This document shows positions 1 through 7,836 of a stretch of DNA of 26,062 bases, one piece after another. The position numbers and the translations under genes are program-made. The notes under the pieces were generated by a model, which was not told the origin of the DNA, ran no database searches, and saw nothing but the letters and a program-made list of their open reading frames with translations. This DNA is from Acidobacteriota bacterium (lineage in GTDB: Bacteria > Acidobacteriota > JAAYUB01 > JAMOQF01). The stretch is taken from positions 1 to 26,062 of the forward strand of contig JALULU010000263.1 of assembly GCA_027040585.1 (NCBI GenBank), written 5' to 3'. Each line of letters begins with the position of its first letter. The stretch's first letter is position 1.

Positions 1-449
1 TACACATATTCTTTAATATGTTTATTCTATGGATGTTTGGTCCTGAGGTTGAAAGAATACTTGGGGGAATAAGATTCTTAAAGTTTTACTTTTTTTCAGG
101 GATTGGGGCTGGAATTTGCTGCTATTTGATTTCTCCTTTCTCTCCAATTCCAGTCATAGGTGCATCAGGTGCCATATTTGGTGTTTTACTTGCTTTTGCA
201 ATGTTTTTCCCTGATAGGATTTTGCTTCTTTTTATGATAATTCCAGTTAAGGCAAAATATGTTATTGCTGGATATGCTATCCTTGAGGTTTATCTAACAC
301 TTATTGGCCCAAAGGATTCGATTGCCCATATTGGTCATGTGGGTGGGCTTATTTTTGGATATATTTTTTTAAGATGGGGAAATATAAGGAAGGATATGAG
401 ATTTTACTATTTAAAACTAAAGTATTGGTGGATAAAGAGAAAATATTAG
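1..449 (+). CDS. rhomboid family intramembrane serine protease, 5' truncated
   Basis: This is the C-terminal part of a rhomboid protease, a polytopic membrane enzyme that cuts substrates inside the bilayer. The reading frame is open to the left edge (frame from base 3), and the codons before the first ATG at 18 already spell the family motif H-x-x-x-N-M, so the true start lies outside the window. Visible landmarks are the oxyanion-side HIFFNM helix, the catalytic serine in GASG (Ser codon 164-166), and the catalytic histidine in GHVGGLIFGY (His codon 336-338). Helices around these are strongly hydrophobic. The protein ends in a basic, aromatic cytoplasmic tail of about 25 residues. Both catalytic residues are present, so the enzyme looks active. 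The glutamine synthetase gene starts 11 nt after the stop, and its ribosome site overlaps this stop, suggesting cotranscription. Substrate unknown. Confidence 0.9.
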   Translation, partial: HIFFNMFILWMFGPEVERILGGIRFLKFYFFSGIGAGICCYLISPFSPIPVIGASGAIFGVLLAFAMFFPDRILLLFMIIPVKAKYVIAGYAILEVYLTLIGPKDSIAHIGHVGGLIFGYIFLRWGNIRKDMRFYYLKLKYWWIKRKY

Positions 450-460
450 GAGGGTAGATT

Positions 461-1816
461 ATGGAGTTTGATCTTTTAAAAAAGATGGAGGAAATAAGAG
501 ATTTAATTAAAAGTGAAAAAATAGAATTTATAGATTTAAAGGCTATGGATATTTTTGGGAGGATTAGGCATTTAACACTGCCAGTATCAATGTTTACTGA
601 GGACTTAATTGAAAAGGGCGTTGGAATAGATGGTTCAAACTATGGCTTTTCTAAAATAGATAAGAGTGATTTTATAGCCATACCTGATCTTGATACCTTT
701 TTTATTGAAAATGATTCATATAATAAAAGGGCTTCATTTTTAGTTAATTTTAAAAAGGACCCCGATAGTAGTGATTTTATTTTTCAGGATTTGAGATATC
801 TCTCGAAAAGATGTGAAAAGATGATAAAAGATTTAAAAGTTGGAGATGAGATACTCTTTTCTCCGGAATATGAATTTTATATTTTTGATAGGGTTGATTT
901 TGAAGTAGGAACCCATACGTCTTTTTATAGTATTTACAGTAAAGAAACTGGCAATGAAACTTCATATCACATAGATATACCCAAAGATAGATATTTTCAC
1001 ATTAGATGTGAAATAGTTTCAATGCTTGAAAGTTCAGGAATTAAAACAAAGTACCATCACCACGAGGTTGGTCAGTGGGGTCAACAGGAAATAGAGATAG
1101 GTTTTAATGGACTATTGAAATCTGCTGATATATCGCTTCTTTTTAAGTATTTTTCAAGAAAGGTGGCAGAGAGAAATGGTGTAGTTGTCACATTTATGCC
1201 AAAACCCCTTAAAGATATGGCTGGAAGTGGTTGGCATGTGCATCAGTTTATACAAAAAGATGGGAAAAGTATTTTTTTTGATGAAAATAGTTTGTTAAGT
1301 GAAATGGGATTGCACTATGTTGGAGGGTTAATAAGACATGCAAAGGCCCTATGTGCCTTTACAAATCCATCTGTAAATTCCTATAAGAGATTAACCCCTG
1401 GATATGAGGCTCCTGTTTCAATTGATTTTGGAGAGGGTGATAGGAGTTCCCTTATAAGAATTCCACAATATGCTAAAAATGTAAGGGAGTGCAGGATTGA
1501 ATACAGGGTCCCAGATTTTTCCTGTAATCCCTATCTTGCCCTTTCTGCAATGACCATGGCAGGTATTGATGGGATAATAGAGAAAATTGATCCATATGAA
1601 GAGATAAAAAGGTTAAAAAGTAAAGGTGAAGATAGATTGCCAGGAAGTCTTGAAAAGGCAGTGGAATATCTGTCAGGAGATAAAGATTTTTTGAAAAGGG
1701 GAGGAATTTTTAAAGAGGATCTTATAAATAATTGGATAAAGGTAAAAGAGAATGAAATGTCTAAGTTAAATTCATATGTCTCGCCAGCTGAATATCTGTT
1801 TTATTTTGATATGTAA
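461..1816 (+). CDS. glutamine synthetase family protein (type I-like)
   Basis: This 451-residue protein belongs to the glutamine synthetase fold that ligates ammonia (or an amine) to the gamma-carboxylate of glutamate using ATP. Visible motifs in order are the N-terminal beta-grasp with DGSNYGF (residues 56-62), the metal-binding SPEYEFYIF (133-141), HHHEVGQWGQQEIEI (198-212), GSGWHVHQ (254-261), NPSVNSYKRLTPGYEAPV (301-318), and the C-terminal RIP...R.E.R.PD...NPYLA block (332-359). Length fits the short GSI-alpha class, and no adenylylation tyrosine motif is evident. Oddities are DGSNY in place of DGSS-I, and Trp in place of Met in GSG(M)HVH, so it may be a divergent GlnA or a GS-like ligase acting on another amine. 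A strong AGGAGGG site at 448-454 supports the ATG at 461. Family assignment is sure; substrate is less so. Confidence 0.9.
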   Translation: MEFDLLKKMEEIRDLIKSEKIEFIDLKAMDIFGRIRHLTLPVSMFTEDLIEKGVGIDGSNYGFSKIDKSDFIAIPDLDTFFIENDSYNKRASFLVNFKKDPDSSDFIFQDLRYLSKRCEKMIKDLKVGDEILFSPEYEFYIFDRVDFEVGTHTSFYSIYSKETGNETSYHIDIPKDRYFHIRCEIVSMLESSGIKTKYHHHEVGQWGQQEIEIGFNGLLKSADISLLFKYFSRKVAERNGVVVTFMPKPLKDMAGSGWHVHQFIQKDGKSIFFDENSLLSEMGLHYVGGLIRHAKALCAFTNPSVNSYKRLTPGYEAPVSIDFGEGDRSSLIRIPQYAKNVRECRIEYRVPDFSCNPYLALSAMTMAGIDGIIEKIDPYEEIKRLKSKGEDRLPGSLEKAVEYLSGDKDFLKRGGIFKEDLINNWIKVKENEMSKLNSYVSPAEYLFYFDM

Positions 1817-1834
1817 AAATTTTTAAAAAAAATA

Positions 1835-1862
1835 TTGAAAAAATATTTTAAAAAAATATAAT
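1835..1862 (+). promoter_or_regulatory. predicted sigma-70 promoter for the large exported protein
   Basis: TTGAAA at 1835-1840 and a perfect TATAAT at 1857-1862 are separated by 16 bp, in the only sizeable gap between the glutamine synthetase and the exported protein. Transcription would begin near 1869, leaving a leader of about 40 nt before the ATG at 1912 and arguing against the upstream in-frame ATG at 1873. AT-rich surroundings make chance matches easier. Confidence 0.6.
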
Positions 1863-1899
1863 TAGAAGTGTAATGGCTATTAGAAGAAAAATACTTTTT

Positions 1900-1905
1900 G
1901 AGGGT
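1900..1905 (+). promoter_or_regulatory. ribosome binding site that selects ATG 1912
   Basis: GAGGGT lies 6 nt before the ATG at 1912. The in-frame ATG at 1873 has no comparable site, and using it would put 13 polar and basic residues ahead of an otherwise textbook signal peptide. Confidence 0.7.
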
Positions 1906-1911
1906 AGCAAT

Positions 1912-4545
1912 ATGAGGAAAAACTTGTTTCTGATTTTTTTGTCTTTCTTTCTTTTGACCTTTTTTGGTTTTGGGTCAACTTTTAATTCCATGACCAACCT
2001 TGTTAAAAATTCTGTTGCAATTTTTATGTGTAAGTATCCAGGTCATGGAGACAGTGTAAAGGTAATTGGGACGCTAAAGGGTACTGTTCCCAGGGATGTA
2101 AAACTTGGGGAAGTCTATCTTGAAAATATGGAACCAGGGACACTTTACATTGTTTTTGCAAAGAAGAGAAATCCCTGGAGGGTTTTTCCAGACGGGTATA
2201 TCTATTTGACCTATGATGAAGTTGCTGGTAGAGTCTGGAGGAGCCCAATGAATCTTGAAAAACTCTTTAAAAATATAGATCCACAGGTTAGGAGTGAGCT
2301 TTATAGGATTCCAGCACCAATTCACAGAAAAACTCATCATCCAATAACAATTGGAACTCTTGTGGATGAGATAAGTCATTTGCCTGAAGGTTCACCTGTA
2401 TCTAATAGAATTTTTGGCCCTGCATTAAAGGGAGTTATTAAATCTTCACTTGGTGAGAGATATGGAAGGGCAACACCTCCTGCTAATTCACTTCCAAGGG
2501 TATTTAATGTAAATGGTACAGGAAATTTTAAGCCAGGTATTTTTCAGGGTAAGGTATCGCATGGGAATTTTAAGAGAAATGTAAAGGATATAACTTCCTG
2601 TAGCGGTGGAACTGTTTTAAATATAGGTGATGAAGGTAACCAGCAGATAAATTTTACATCCTTTTCATTCCCATATATGGGTACAACTTACACTTCCTGC
2701 TATGTAACAGATAATGGCTATATTACATTTGGAAGTGCCTATAACACCTATTATGTTGATCTTTACCACTTCTTTAGTTACATGCCCCCTGTTATAGCCC
2801 CATTTTTTAATGATTTTGACCCGGGTTCTGGTGGTACAATCTCCTATGTTGAAACTGCAAATGAGCTAATAATCTGTTGGGATGAAATGCCTGACTATTG
2901 GTATCCTTCATATACCTGTTCCTTTGCACTACATCTATATAGTGATGGCTCCTTCATGTTTGAATATGGCACAATGGATGTCTACTGGCAGGGTATAATG
3001 GGATTTAGTGATGGCTCAAATAATACCCACACATTATCAGGTGATTACGATTTTTCATATTTGATGGGAAACACTGGAGTTGCACAGATAAATGGAAATT
3101 ATAAAAATGTATTTGATGACTATTCAAATGACCTTGGATGGATAGATTATGGAATGGTCTATTTTAGCGGAAATCCGACAGGTATAGATCCTGCTGACAA
3201 TTTAGATGGGTATGATTCCATGTCAAATGCTTACGTTTTGGATGTGGCAGCTTCTCCAACGCCTGGATGGTTTAGCTACACTTCTCCTGATGGTGGACAT
3301 TTATCACCAGGCGAAACTGTTTGGTATAAGATTGAAGTTCCCGGACAGCCAGATGAACAGTATATTATTGACGCAAAGGTTACATCCTATGATGCCTATG
3401 ATGACTATGCGGATACTATGATTGGTGTTTTTGATGAAAATGGAAATTTTATAGATTATTTTGATGATGTGCCTGGGTGGTTTGGTTCATACGATCCGCA
3501 TGAGAAAGTGCTTGTGCCAGGTGGCACTACTTTGTACATTTGTGTTACAGGTACAGGTGACTATGGATTTAGTGGAAACCACACAGAGGATGGTTCAATA
3601 GGAGTCCACATTACTGTTATGGATTGGACAGGTTATCCACTGCCACTTGGTGATGATGATTATATAACTTTACTGTTACCCCAAAATGCTCCATTCCCTA
3701 TTGCAGGGTACGAATGGCCTGCAATGTATCTCTGCTCAAATGGTTTTGTATCCTTTGACTATCCAGATACAAATTATGATCCCAATGAAGGTGATTTAGA
3801 AAGTGGTCCAGTCAGGGCATGTATGTATTGGGATGACCTTTCACCAAATTATGCTTCTTATCCCTATGGTGTGTATTACTGGACAAATACAGAGGATCCA
3901 GAATTTATGTATGCAGGCATCCAGTTTTATGGTGTACCAACATACGATGGGGACATGACAAACTTTGCATCATTTTTTATAGCTGATGGTACCATGATTG
4001 ATATGTTCAATTTGACATCTGACGATGGACTTGTGGGATATGGAATTGGTAATGGATTTCCAACACCTGGGTCAAAGGACCTGTCTGCTAAAATAAATTC
4101 CACATCAGTAATTGATTGGGGTACTGGATTAAAGAGTATTGGAACTGGTCTTGAACTCTATTACTATGAACTGTTTGATTCAAGTACAAATCCTTGTGAC
4201 CTTGGTATAGATGGTGGTTTTAACTCCTTCCAGTTTTTTGGGATGTATAACTACACCTTTATGGGTAAGGATGTAGATAATAGTACATATGCATATTTTA
4301 ATGATACAGATGCTTCAACAAGGTGCAAGTTTCTGTCACTTCAGAAAGATTACATTTTCTTAAGTCCAACAATGTATCCGGTTGCGGCTTCTTTTAGGGG
4401 TAATTACTACTTTGGTGTAAATGATAGAATGTATCCAGGTTACATTCAGACAAAGGGTAAATTTGATATGGATGGTAACTGTACGGTTTATCTAATTAAC
4501 TATTACTACCCTGGACATCTATTTAAATGTATAGGTAATTGGTAG
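1912..4545 (+). CDS. large exported beta-rich mosaic protein
   Basis: The product is 877 residues from the chosen ATG. It opens with a Sec signal peptide (MRKN, then a long Leu/Phe core ending near Gly-Ser-Thr). Regions I can separate are: an N-terminal domain of about 100 residues with VKVIGTLKGTVP and LYIVFA strands; a beta-sandwich coded around 2593-3110, with VTDNGYITFGS and F.NDFDPGSGGTISY, resembling nidogen-like domains; a prepeptidase-C-like domain around 3180-3630 (WYKIEVPG..., LYICVTGTGDYG); a second nidogen-like sandwich around 3635-4170 with CSNGFVSFDYP and CMYWDDLSPNY; and a C-terminal cysteine-containing tail. It is rich in Asp, Gly, Tyr and Trp, as expected for a calcium-binding or adhesive surface protein. 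It has its own promoter and terminator. I see no catalytic motif, and the function is unknown. Frame and export are well supported. Confidence 0.85.
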   Translation: MRKNLFLIFLSFFLLTFFGFGSTFNSMTNLVKNSVAIFMCKYPGHGDSVKVIGTLKGTVPRDVKLGEVYLENMEPGTLYIVFAKKRNPWRVFPDGYIYLTYDEVAGRVWRSPMNLEKLFKNIDPQVRSELYRIPAPIHRKTHHPITIGTLVDEISHLPEGSPVSNRIFGPALKGVIKSSLGERYGRATPPANSLPRVFNVNGTGNFKPGIFQGKVSHGNFKRNVKDITSCSGGTVLNIGDEGNQQINFTSFSFPYMGTTYTSCYVTDNGYITFGSAYNTYYVDLYHFFSYMPPVIAPFFNDFDPGSGGTISYVETANELIICWDEMPDYWYPSYTCSFALHLYSDGSFMFEYGTMDVYWQGIMGFSDGSNNTHTLSGDYDFSYLMGNTGVAQINGNYKNVFDDYSNDLGWIDYGMVYFSGNPTGIDPADNLDGYDSMSNAYVLDVAASPTPGWFSYTSPDGGHLSPGETVWYKIEVPGQPDEQYIIDAKVTSYDAYDDYADTMIGVFDENGNFIDYFDDVPGWFGSYDPHEKVLVPGGTTLYICVTGTGDYGFSGNHTEDGSIGVHITVMDWTGYPLPLGDDDYITLLLPQNAPFPIAGYEWPAMYLCSNGFVSFDYPDTNYDPNEGDLESGPVRACMYWDDLSPNYASYPYGVYYWTNTEDPEFMYAGIQFYGVPTYDGDMTNFASFFIADGTMIDMFNLTSDDGLVGYGIGNGFPTPGSKDLSAKINSTSVIDWGTGLKSIGTGLELYYYELFDSSTNPCDLGIDGGFNSFQFFGMYNYTFMGKDVDNSTYAYFNDTDASTRCKFLSLQKDYIFLSPTMYPVAASFRGNYYFGVNDRMYPGYIQTKGKFDMDGNCTVYLINYYYPGHLFKCIGNW

Positions 4546-4565
4546 TAAGGTTTAAAAGATAAGCA

Positions 4566-4600
4566 AAAGCTCCCTTTATTTAAAGGGAGCTTTTTTTTTT
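4566..4600 (+). terminator. strong Rho-independent terminator
   Basis: A perfect 12-bp stem (AAAGCTCCCTTT at 4566-4577 with its complement at 4582-4593) closes a 4-nt loop and runs into a T-tract at 4591-4600. It sits 20 nt after the stop of the exported protein and ends 25 nt before the next start codon. Confidence 0.93.
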
Positions 4601-4624
4601 ACCTTTGTTAAGAGGTGATTTTTC

Positions 4625-4921
4625 GTGGATAGTAAAAAAAGGTCGATTGTTAAAGCATTTTCATGGAAGCTTTTAGCCTTTTTAATACTTGTGATTGTCA
4701 GTTATGCTGTTACTGGCAGTTTAAAGGATACAACAATAATAACGGTAATTTATCATATAATAGGTGTAATTTTATATTTTCTACATGAGAGGATATGGAG
4801 CAAAATTAAATGGGGAAGGGAAGATCATCCCCTTTCTGTTATTGAGATTGAAGGGAAAATTGATGAAAATGATATAGACCTAATAAAAGAGAAACTTAAG
4901 GAACTTGGATATGTTAAATGA
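4625..4921 (+). CDS. DUF2061 small membrane protein
   Basis: A 98-residue protein starting at GTG 4625, supported by GAGGTGA at 4612-4618. It has a short basic N-terminus (KKRSIVKAFSWKLLAF), two transmembrane helices (about residues 14-32 and 38-58), the motif YHIIGVILYFLHERIW, and a charged C-terminal tail of about 40 residues. This matches the DUF2061 family of small integral membrane proteins, whose function is not established. The helical hairpin looks complete. The tail, with alternating acidic and lysine residues, would face the cytoplasm and is longer than the bare two-helix family core. It is followed 18 nt later by the SAM hydroxide adenosyltransferase gene, so the two are probably cotranscribed. 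No promoter is obvious between the upstream terminator and this gene. Confidence 0.82.
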   Translation: MDSKKRSIVKAFSWKLLAFLILVIVSYAVTGSLKDTTIITVIYHIIGVILYFLHERIWSKIKWGREDHPLSVIEIEGKIDENDIDLIKEKLKELGYVK

Positions 4922-4939
4922 GTGTTAAGGAGATGTGAT

Positions 4940-5743
4940 ATGGAAGAAAGGATTATAACTATAACAACAGATTTTGGAGATTCATATTATCTTGGTAGTA
5001 TGAAAGGCTCAATCCTTAAAGTTAACCCATCTGCAAAACTTGTAGACATTACAAACTCAATTTCTATGGGAAATATCAGAGAGGCAGCCTTTGCTCTCTT
5101 TCAGTCCTATAAATACTTTCCCCAGTTTACAATACACCTTGTTGTAGTTGATCCAACCGTGGGATCAAATAGAATGCCCATAATTGTGGTTACTGAAAAG
5201 TACTATTTTGTTGGCCCTGACAATGGTGTTTTTAGTTATATCTATAAATTTGATGAGGTTTATAAGGTTATTGAAATCAAAGAGGAGCACTTCTTTAATG
5301 AAAAGGTCTCAAATACCTTTCACGGTAGGGACATATTTGGTCCCGTTGCAGGGTGGATGTCAAAGGGGATTGATACCTCAAAATTTGGTGAACCCATAAA
5401 TAATTATCTTTCATTTGAAATACCATCACCCCAACTTATTAAACCCGGTGCAGTTAAGGGGAAAATCCTCCACATTGATAAATTTGGAAATCTGATAACA
5501 AATTTGACCGAGGAGATTATTCCTTTAGATGAAAATGGGTATCCAAAGACTATAAAAGTTATTACAAAATCAGGAGAAATTACAAAAAAATGTAGATTTT
5601 ATAGCGAAGATAAAAGTGGAGAGCCATTTTTCATAATGGGAAGTGGAGGATTTTATGAGATTTCAGCAAATGGAAAGAGTGCCAGAGATATTTTAAATTT
5701 GAAGATTGGTTCTGAGATTGGGGTACTATATCAACCTAAATAG
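4940..5743 (+). CDS. S-adenosyl-L-methionine hydroxide adenosyltransferase (DUF62)
   Basis: This 267-residue protein is a member of the fluorinase-related DUF62 family, which hydrolyses SAM to adenosine and methionine by activating water. Family motifs are clear: TTDFGDSYYLGSMKG (9-23), VVVDPTVGSNR (68-78), GPDNGVFSY (92-100), NTFHGRDIFGPVAG (125-138) and the C-terminal-domain HIDKFGNLITNL (178-189). The Asp-Arg-His set proposed for water activation is present as Asp71, Arg78 and His128. One deviation is VDPTVG where VDPGVG is usual. ATG 4940 is preferred over the in-frame GTG at 4922 because AAGGAGA (4927-4933) sits 6 nt before it and the protein then starts like its relatives. The physiological role of the family is uncertain; SAM salvage or disposal is the usual suggestion. 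The last 13 nt overlap the 3' end of the convergent endonuclease V gene. Confidence 0.92.
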   Translation: MEERIITITTDFGDSYYLGSMKGSILKVNPSAKLVDITNSISMGNIREAAFALFQSYKYFPQFTIHLVVVDPTVGSNRMPIIVVTEKYYFVGPDNGVFSYIYKFDEVYKVIEIKEEHFFNEKVSNTFHGRDIFGPVAGWMSKGIDTSKFGEPINNYLSFEIPSPQLIKPGAVKGKILHIDKFGNLITNLTEEIIPLDENGYPKTIKVITKSGEITKKCRFYSEDKSGEPFFIMGSGGFYEISANGKSARDILNLKIGSEIGVLYQPK

Positions 5744-6387
5744 TTTCTCTTAACTTCCCCTGTATATTTATCTGCAATCCTTGTGGGTTCAGGGAGTTTA
5801 TACTTTGTAATTAAATTTTTTACTATTTCTATTGAGGTATATACATCCATTAGATGACCGGGAGATACAAATATGGGTTTGACTTTTATTTTACTCCTTA
5901 GAACACCGCCAATAAATTTATCCTTATACCAGAGTGGAGACCATGATTTTATATTTTGTGGTGGGGGGATAAAACTCCCCACAAGTTTTTTCTTGGCGCA
6001 TCCAATTGTTGGCTTATTTAAAATTAATCCCAGATGAGAAGCCAGTCCAATACCTCTTGGGTGTGCAATTCCCTGTCCATCACAGATAAAGAGATCCGGA
6101 TCAATCTTACACTTTTTTATACACTTTAAAAGTGGAGGAATTTCCCTGAAGGATAAAAGCCCTGGAATGTATGGGAAATTTATGTCTGAGATATGGTACC
6201 TTTTTTCAATTATTTCTAAATTTTTATAGGAGAAGATGACAATTGTAGCGAACGCTTTCTTCACCCTTTCAACATAGGATACATCAACTCCTGCTACAGT
6301 GTTTATTCTACTTAAACTATTTTTAAGTATAACTTTTTTTGAGAGTTCAATCTGGAGTTTGAAATATTTTTTGTAATCACCCTTCAT
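5731..6387 (-). CDS. nfi: endonuclease V (deoxyinosine 3' endonuclease)
   Basis: A 218-residue protein of the EndoV family, which nicks DNA at the second phosphodiester bond 3' of deoxyinosine and so starts repair of deaminated adenine. All expected catalytic and metal ligands are visible: Asp35 in AGVDVSY, Glu82 in YIPGLLSFRE, Asp103 and His109 in DGQGIAHPRGIGLASHLG, and Lys132 in GCAKKKLVG. Apart from Asp35 (8), their spacing is a constant 7-residue offset from the well-studied Thermotoga maritima enzyme. The minor-groove wedge region YIPG and the C-terminal VSPGHLMD motif are also present. The start codon overlaps the end of pgi by 11 nt, implying translational coupling in a pgi-nfi unit. 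Adenine deamination rises with temperature, so the gene would suit a warm habitat, but it is widely distributed and does not prove one. Confidence 0.95.
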   Translation of the reverse strand: MKGDYKKYFKLQIELSKKVILKNSLSRINTVAGVDVSYVERVKKAFATIVIFSYKNLEIIEKRYHISDINFPYIPGLLSFREIPPLLKCIKKCKIDPDLFICDGQGIAHPRGIGLASHLGLILNKPTIGCAKKKLVGSFIPPPQNIKSWSPLWYKDKFIGGVLRSKIKVKPIFVSPGHLMDVYTSIEIVKNLITKYKLPEPTRIADKYTGEVKRNYLG

Positions 6388-7756
6388 TTTGAAGCTTTTC
6401 TTTCATTATTTTTTTATAGTCTTCAACCCCCGGCTGGTCATATGGATTTACATTTAATAGTTCCCCCTCAAAGGCAGTTGCTATCTCAAAGAAATAGAAG
6501 AGCATTCCAAGTGTAAATTCATCTAATTTAGAAATTTTTATTTTACATGAAGGTCTTTTAGCATTTTTAAGGGCTATTTCATTTGCATGAAGTGCTGTAT
6601 TTAAAAGTGTAGAAAACTTTTTCCCATTAAGAAAGTTGAGCTTTTCTGAAAATAGGTTTTCATTGGGAAGGGTTATATTACTTTTTCCAAAATCCTCTAT
6701 CTCAATAAAAGTTATAACCTTGTTATATTTTCCTTCCCTGTGTTGTTGGGTTTGAGAGTGCATATCAGTTGTTCCAAGTGCTGGTATTGGTGTCCTTCCT
6801 TCATTTACAATATTTCCATCTCTATCTTTTTCCTTACCTAAACTTTCAGAAAGTAATTGTACATACCAATAAGAAAAACTTTTTAGTCTATCAGAGTATG
6901 GCATAATTACCGTTTCATTAAATCCCTTTTCTTTATAAAGTAGATAGGAGAATATGGCGTAAAGGTATGCTGGATTTTCAAAAATGTCCTCATTCTTAGT
7001 TATCTCATCCATTTTTTTTGCGCCATTTAATAATTTTTCAATATCTATTCCAACAGTTGCGGCAAGTACTAAACCCACTTCTGAAAGAACAGACCATCTA
7101 CCACCAATACCTTCAGGTACCTCAAAACTTTGCAGGTTTAATTCTTTTGATATCTTTCTTAAAACCCCTTTTTTCCTATCAGTTATGACAGTAAAGTGGT
7201 TTTCAGGTTTTAATCCCCTTTCATTAACTTTTTGGAAAATGTACAGAAAACTTGCCATTGTTTCCATTGTGGTTCCAGATTTTGAAATTACAATAAACAT
7301 CGTCTCTTCTAAATTAATTTCATCAAGTAAACCTTGAAGTGATGACGGATCAACATTGTTTCCGGCAAAAAATACTTTTGGAATATCCTTTTTTGTTTGA
7401 TATGGATGACATAATGCATCTATTAAAACCTGATTCCCAAGATAACTTCCACCTATACCAAGTGATACAACATATTTATATTTATTTCTTACCCTTTCAC
7501 CATAGCTTTTAATTCTTTCTATTAATTGAGGTTTTTCCTCACTTTGATAAGGTAACCTTGTAAATAAAACTTTTTCATTGTGCCCTTTAGCAATTCCCTT
7601 TTCTCTTAAATCTTTAATGGATTTTATAGCCCTATTAATTTTGTATTCAAGATTTTCAATATCTTTTAAAGATATTCCATTTTTATCTATTTCTTTTTCA
7701 GTTAGGTTTTTAAAATGGAATCCAAAATTTTCTCTATTTATTTCAAATTTTTTCAT
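6377..7756 (-). CDS. pgi: glucose-6-phosphate isomerase
   Basis: A 459-residue enzyme that interconverts glucose 6-phosphate and fructose 6-phosphate in the cytoplasm. The length fits the short bacterial class rather than the roughly 550-residue enterobacterial form. Motifs include VSLGIGGSYLGNQVL (97-111), the phosphate-binding VISKSGTTMET (156-166), the family signature GIGGRWSVLSEVGL (216-229), the catalytic glutamate in QLLSESLGKE (about 304), the catalytic histidine in GTTDMHSQ (333) and the C-terminal NPYDQPGVEDYK. GAGAGG lies upstream of the ATG on the minus strand, supporting this start. It overlaps nfi by 11 nt. It starts 80 bp from the divergently oriented S9 peptidase gene, so both are transcribed from the same short intergenic region. 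Confidence 0.97.
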   Translation of the reverse strand: MKKFEINRENFGFHFKNLTEKEIDKNGISLKDIENLEYKINRAIKSIKDLREKGIAKGHNEKVLFTRLPYQSEEKPQLIERIKSYGERVRNKYKYVVSLGIGGSYLGNQVLIDALCHPYQTKKDIPKVFFAGNNVDPSSLQGLLDEINLEETMFIVISKSGTTMETMASFLYIFQKVNERGLKPENHFTVITDRKKGVLRKISKELNLQSFEVPEGIGGRWSVLSEVGLVLAATVGIDIEKLLNGAKKMDEITKNEDIFENPAYLYAIFSYLLYKEKGFNETVIMPYSDRLKSFSYWYVQLLSESLGKEKDRDGNIVNEGRTPIPALGTTDMHSQTQQHREGKYNKVITFIEIEDFGKSNITLPNENLFSEKLNFLNGKKFSTLLNTALHANEIALKNAKRPSCKIKISKLDEFTLGMLFYFFEIATAFEGELLNVNPYDQPGVEDYKKIMKEKLQNEG

Positions 7757-7779
7757 AAAAAAACCTCTCTTTTTTTATA

Positions 7780-7806
7780 TTCACAAAACTCTTTTTATTA
7801 TATAAT
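7780..7806 (+). promoter_or_regulatory. possible promoter for the S9 peptidase gene
   Basis: TTCACA (7780-7785) and a perfect TATAAT (7801-7806) lie in the divergent 80-bp gap, with a short 15-bp spacer, 30 bp before ATG 7837. The -10 is convincing, the -35 only tentative. A promoter for pgi must also lie here, but I could not pick one. Confidence 0.35.
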
Positions 7807-7836
7807 ATTCTTCAAAATTTAAATAGGGGTTTTAAA

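Noticed and set aside
1829..1849. Inverted repeat AAAATATT/AATATTTT after the glutamine synthetase stop
   Set aside because: The stem is A-T only with no following T-tract, so it is too weak for a terminator and expected by chance in such AT-rich sequence. It overlaps the better supported promoter.
1873..1911. Upstream in-frame ATG for the large exported protein
   Set aside because: It has no ribosome site, would bury the signal peptide behind 13 polar residues and lies almost on the predicted transcription start.
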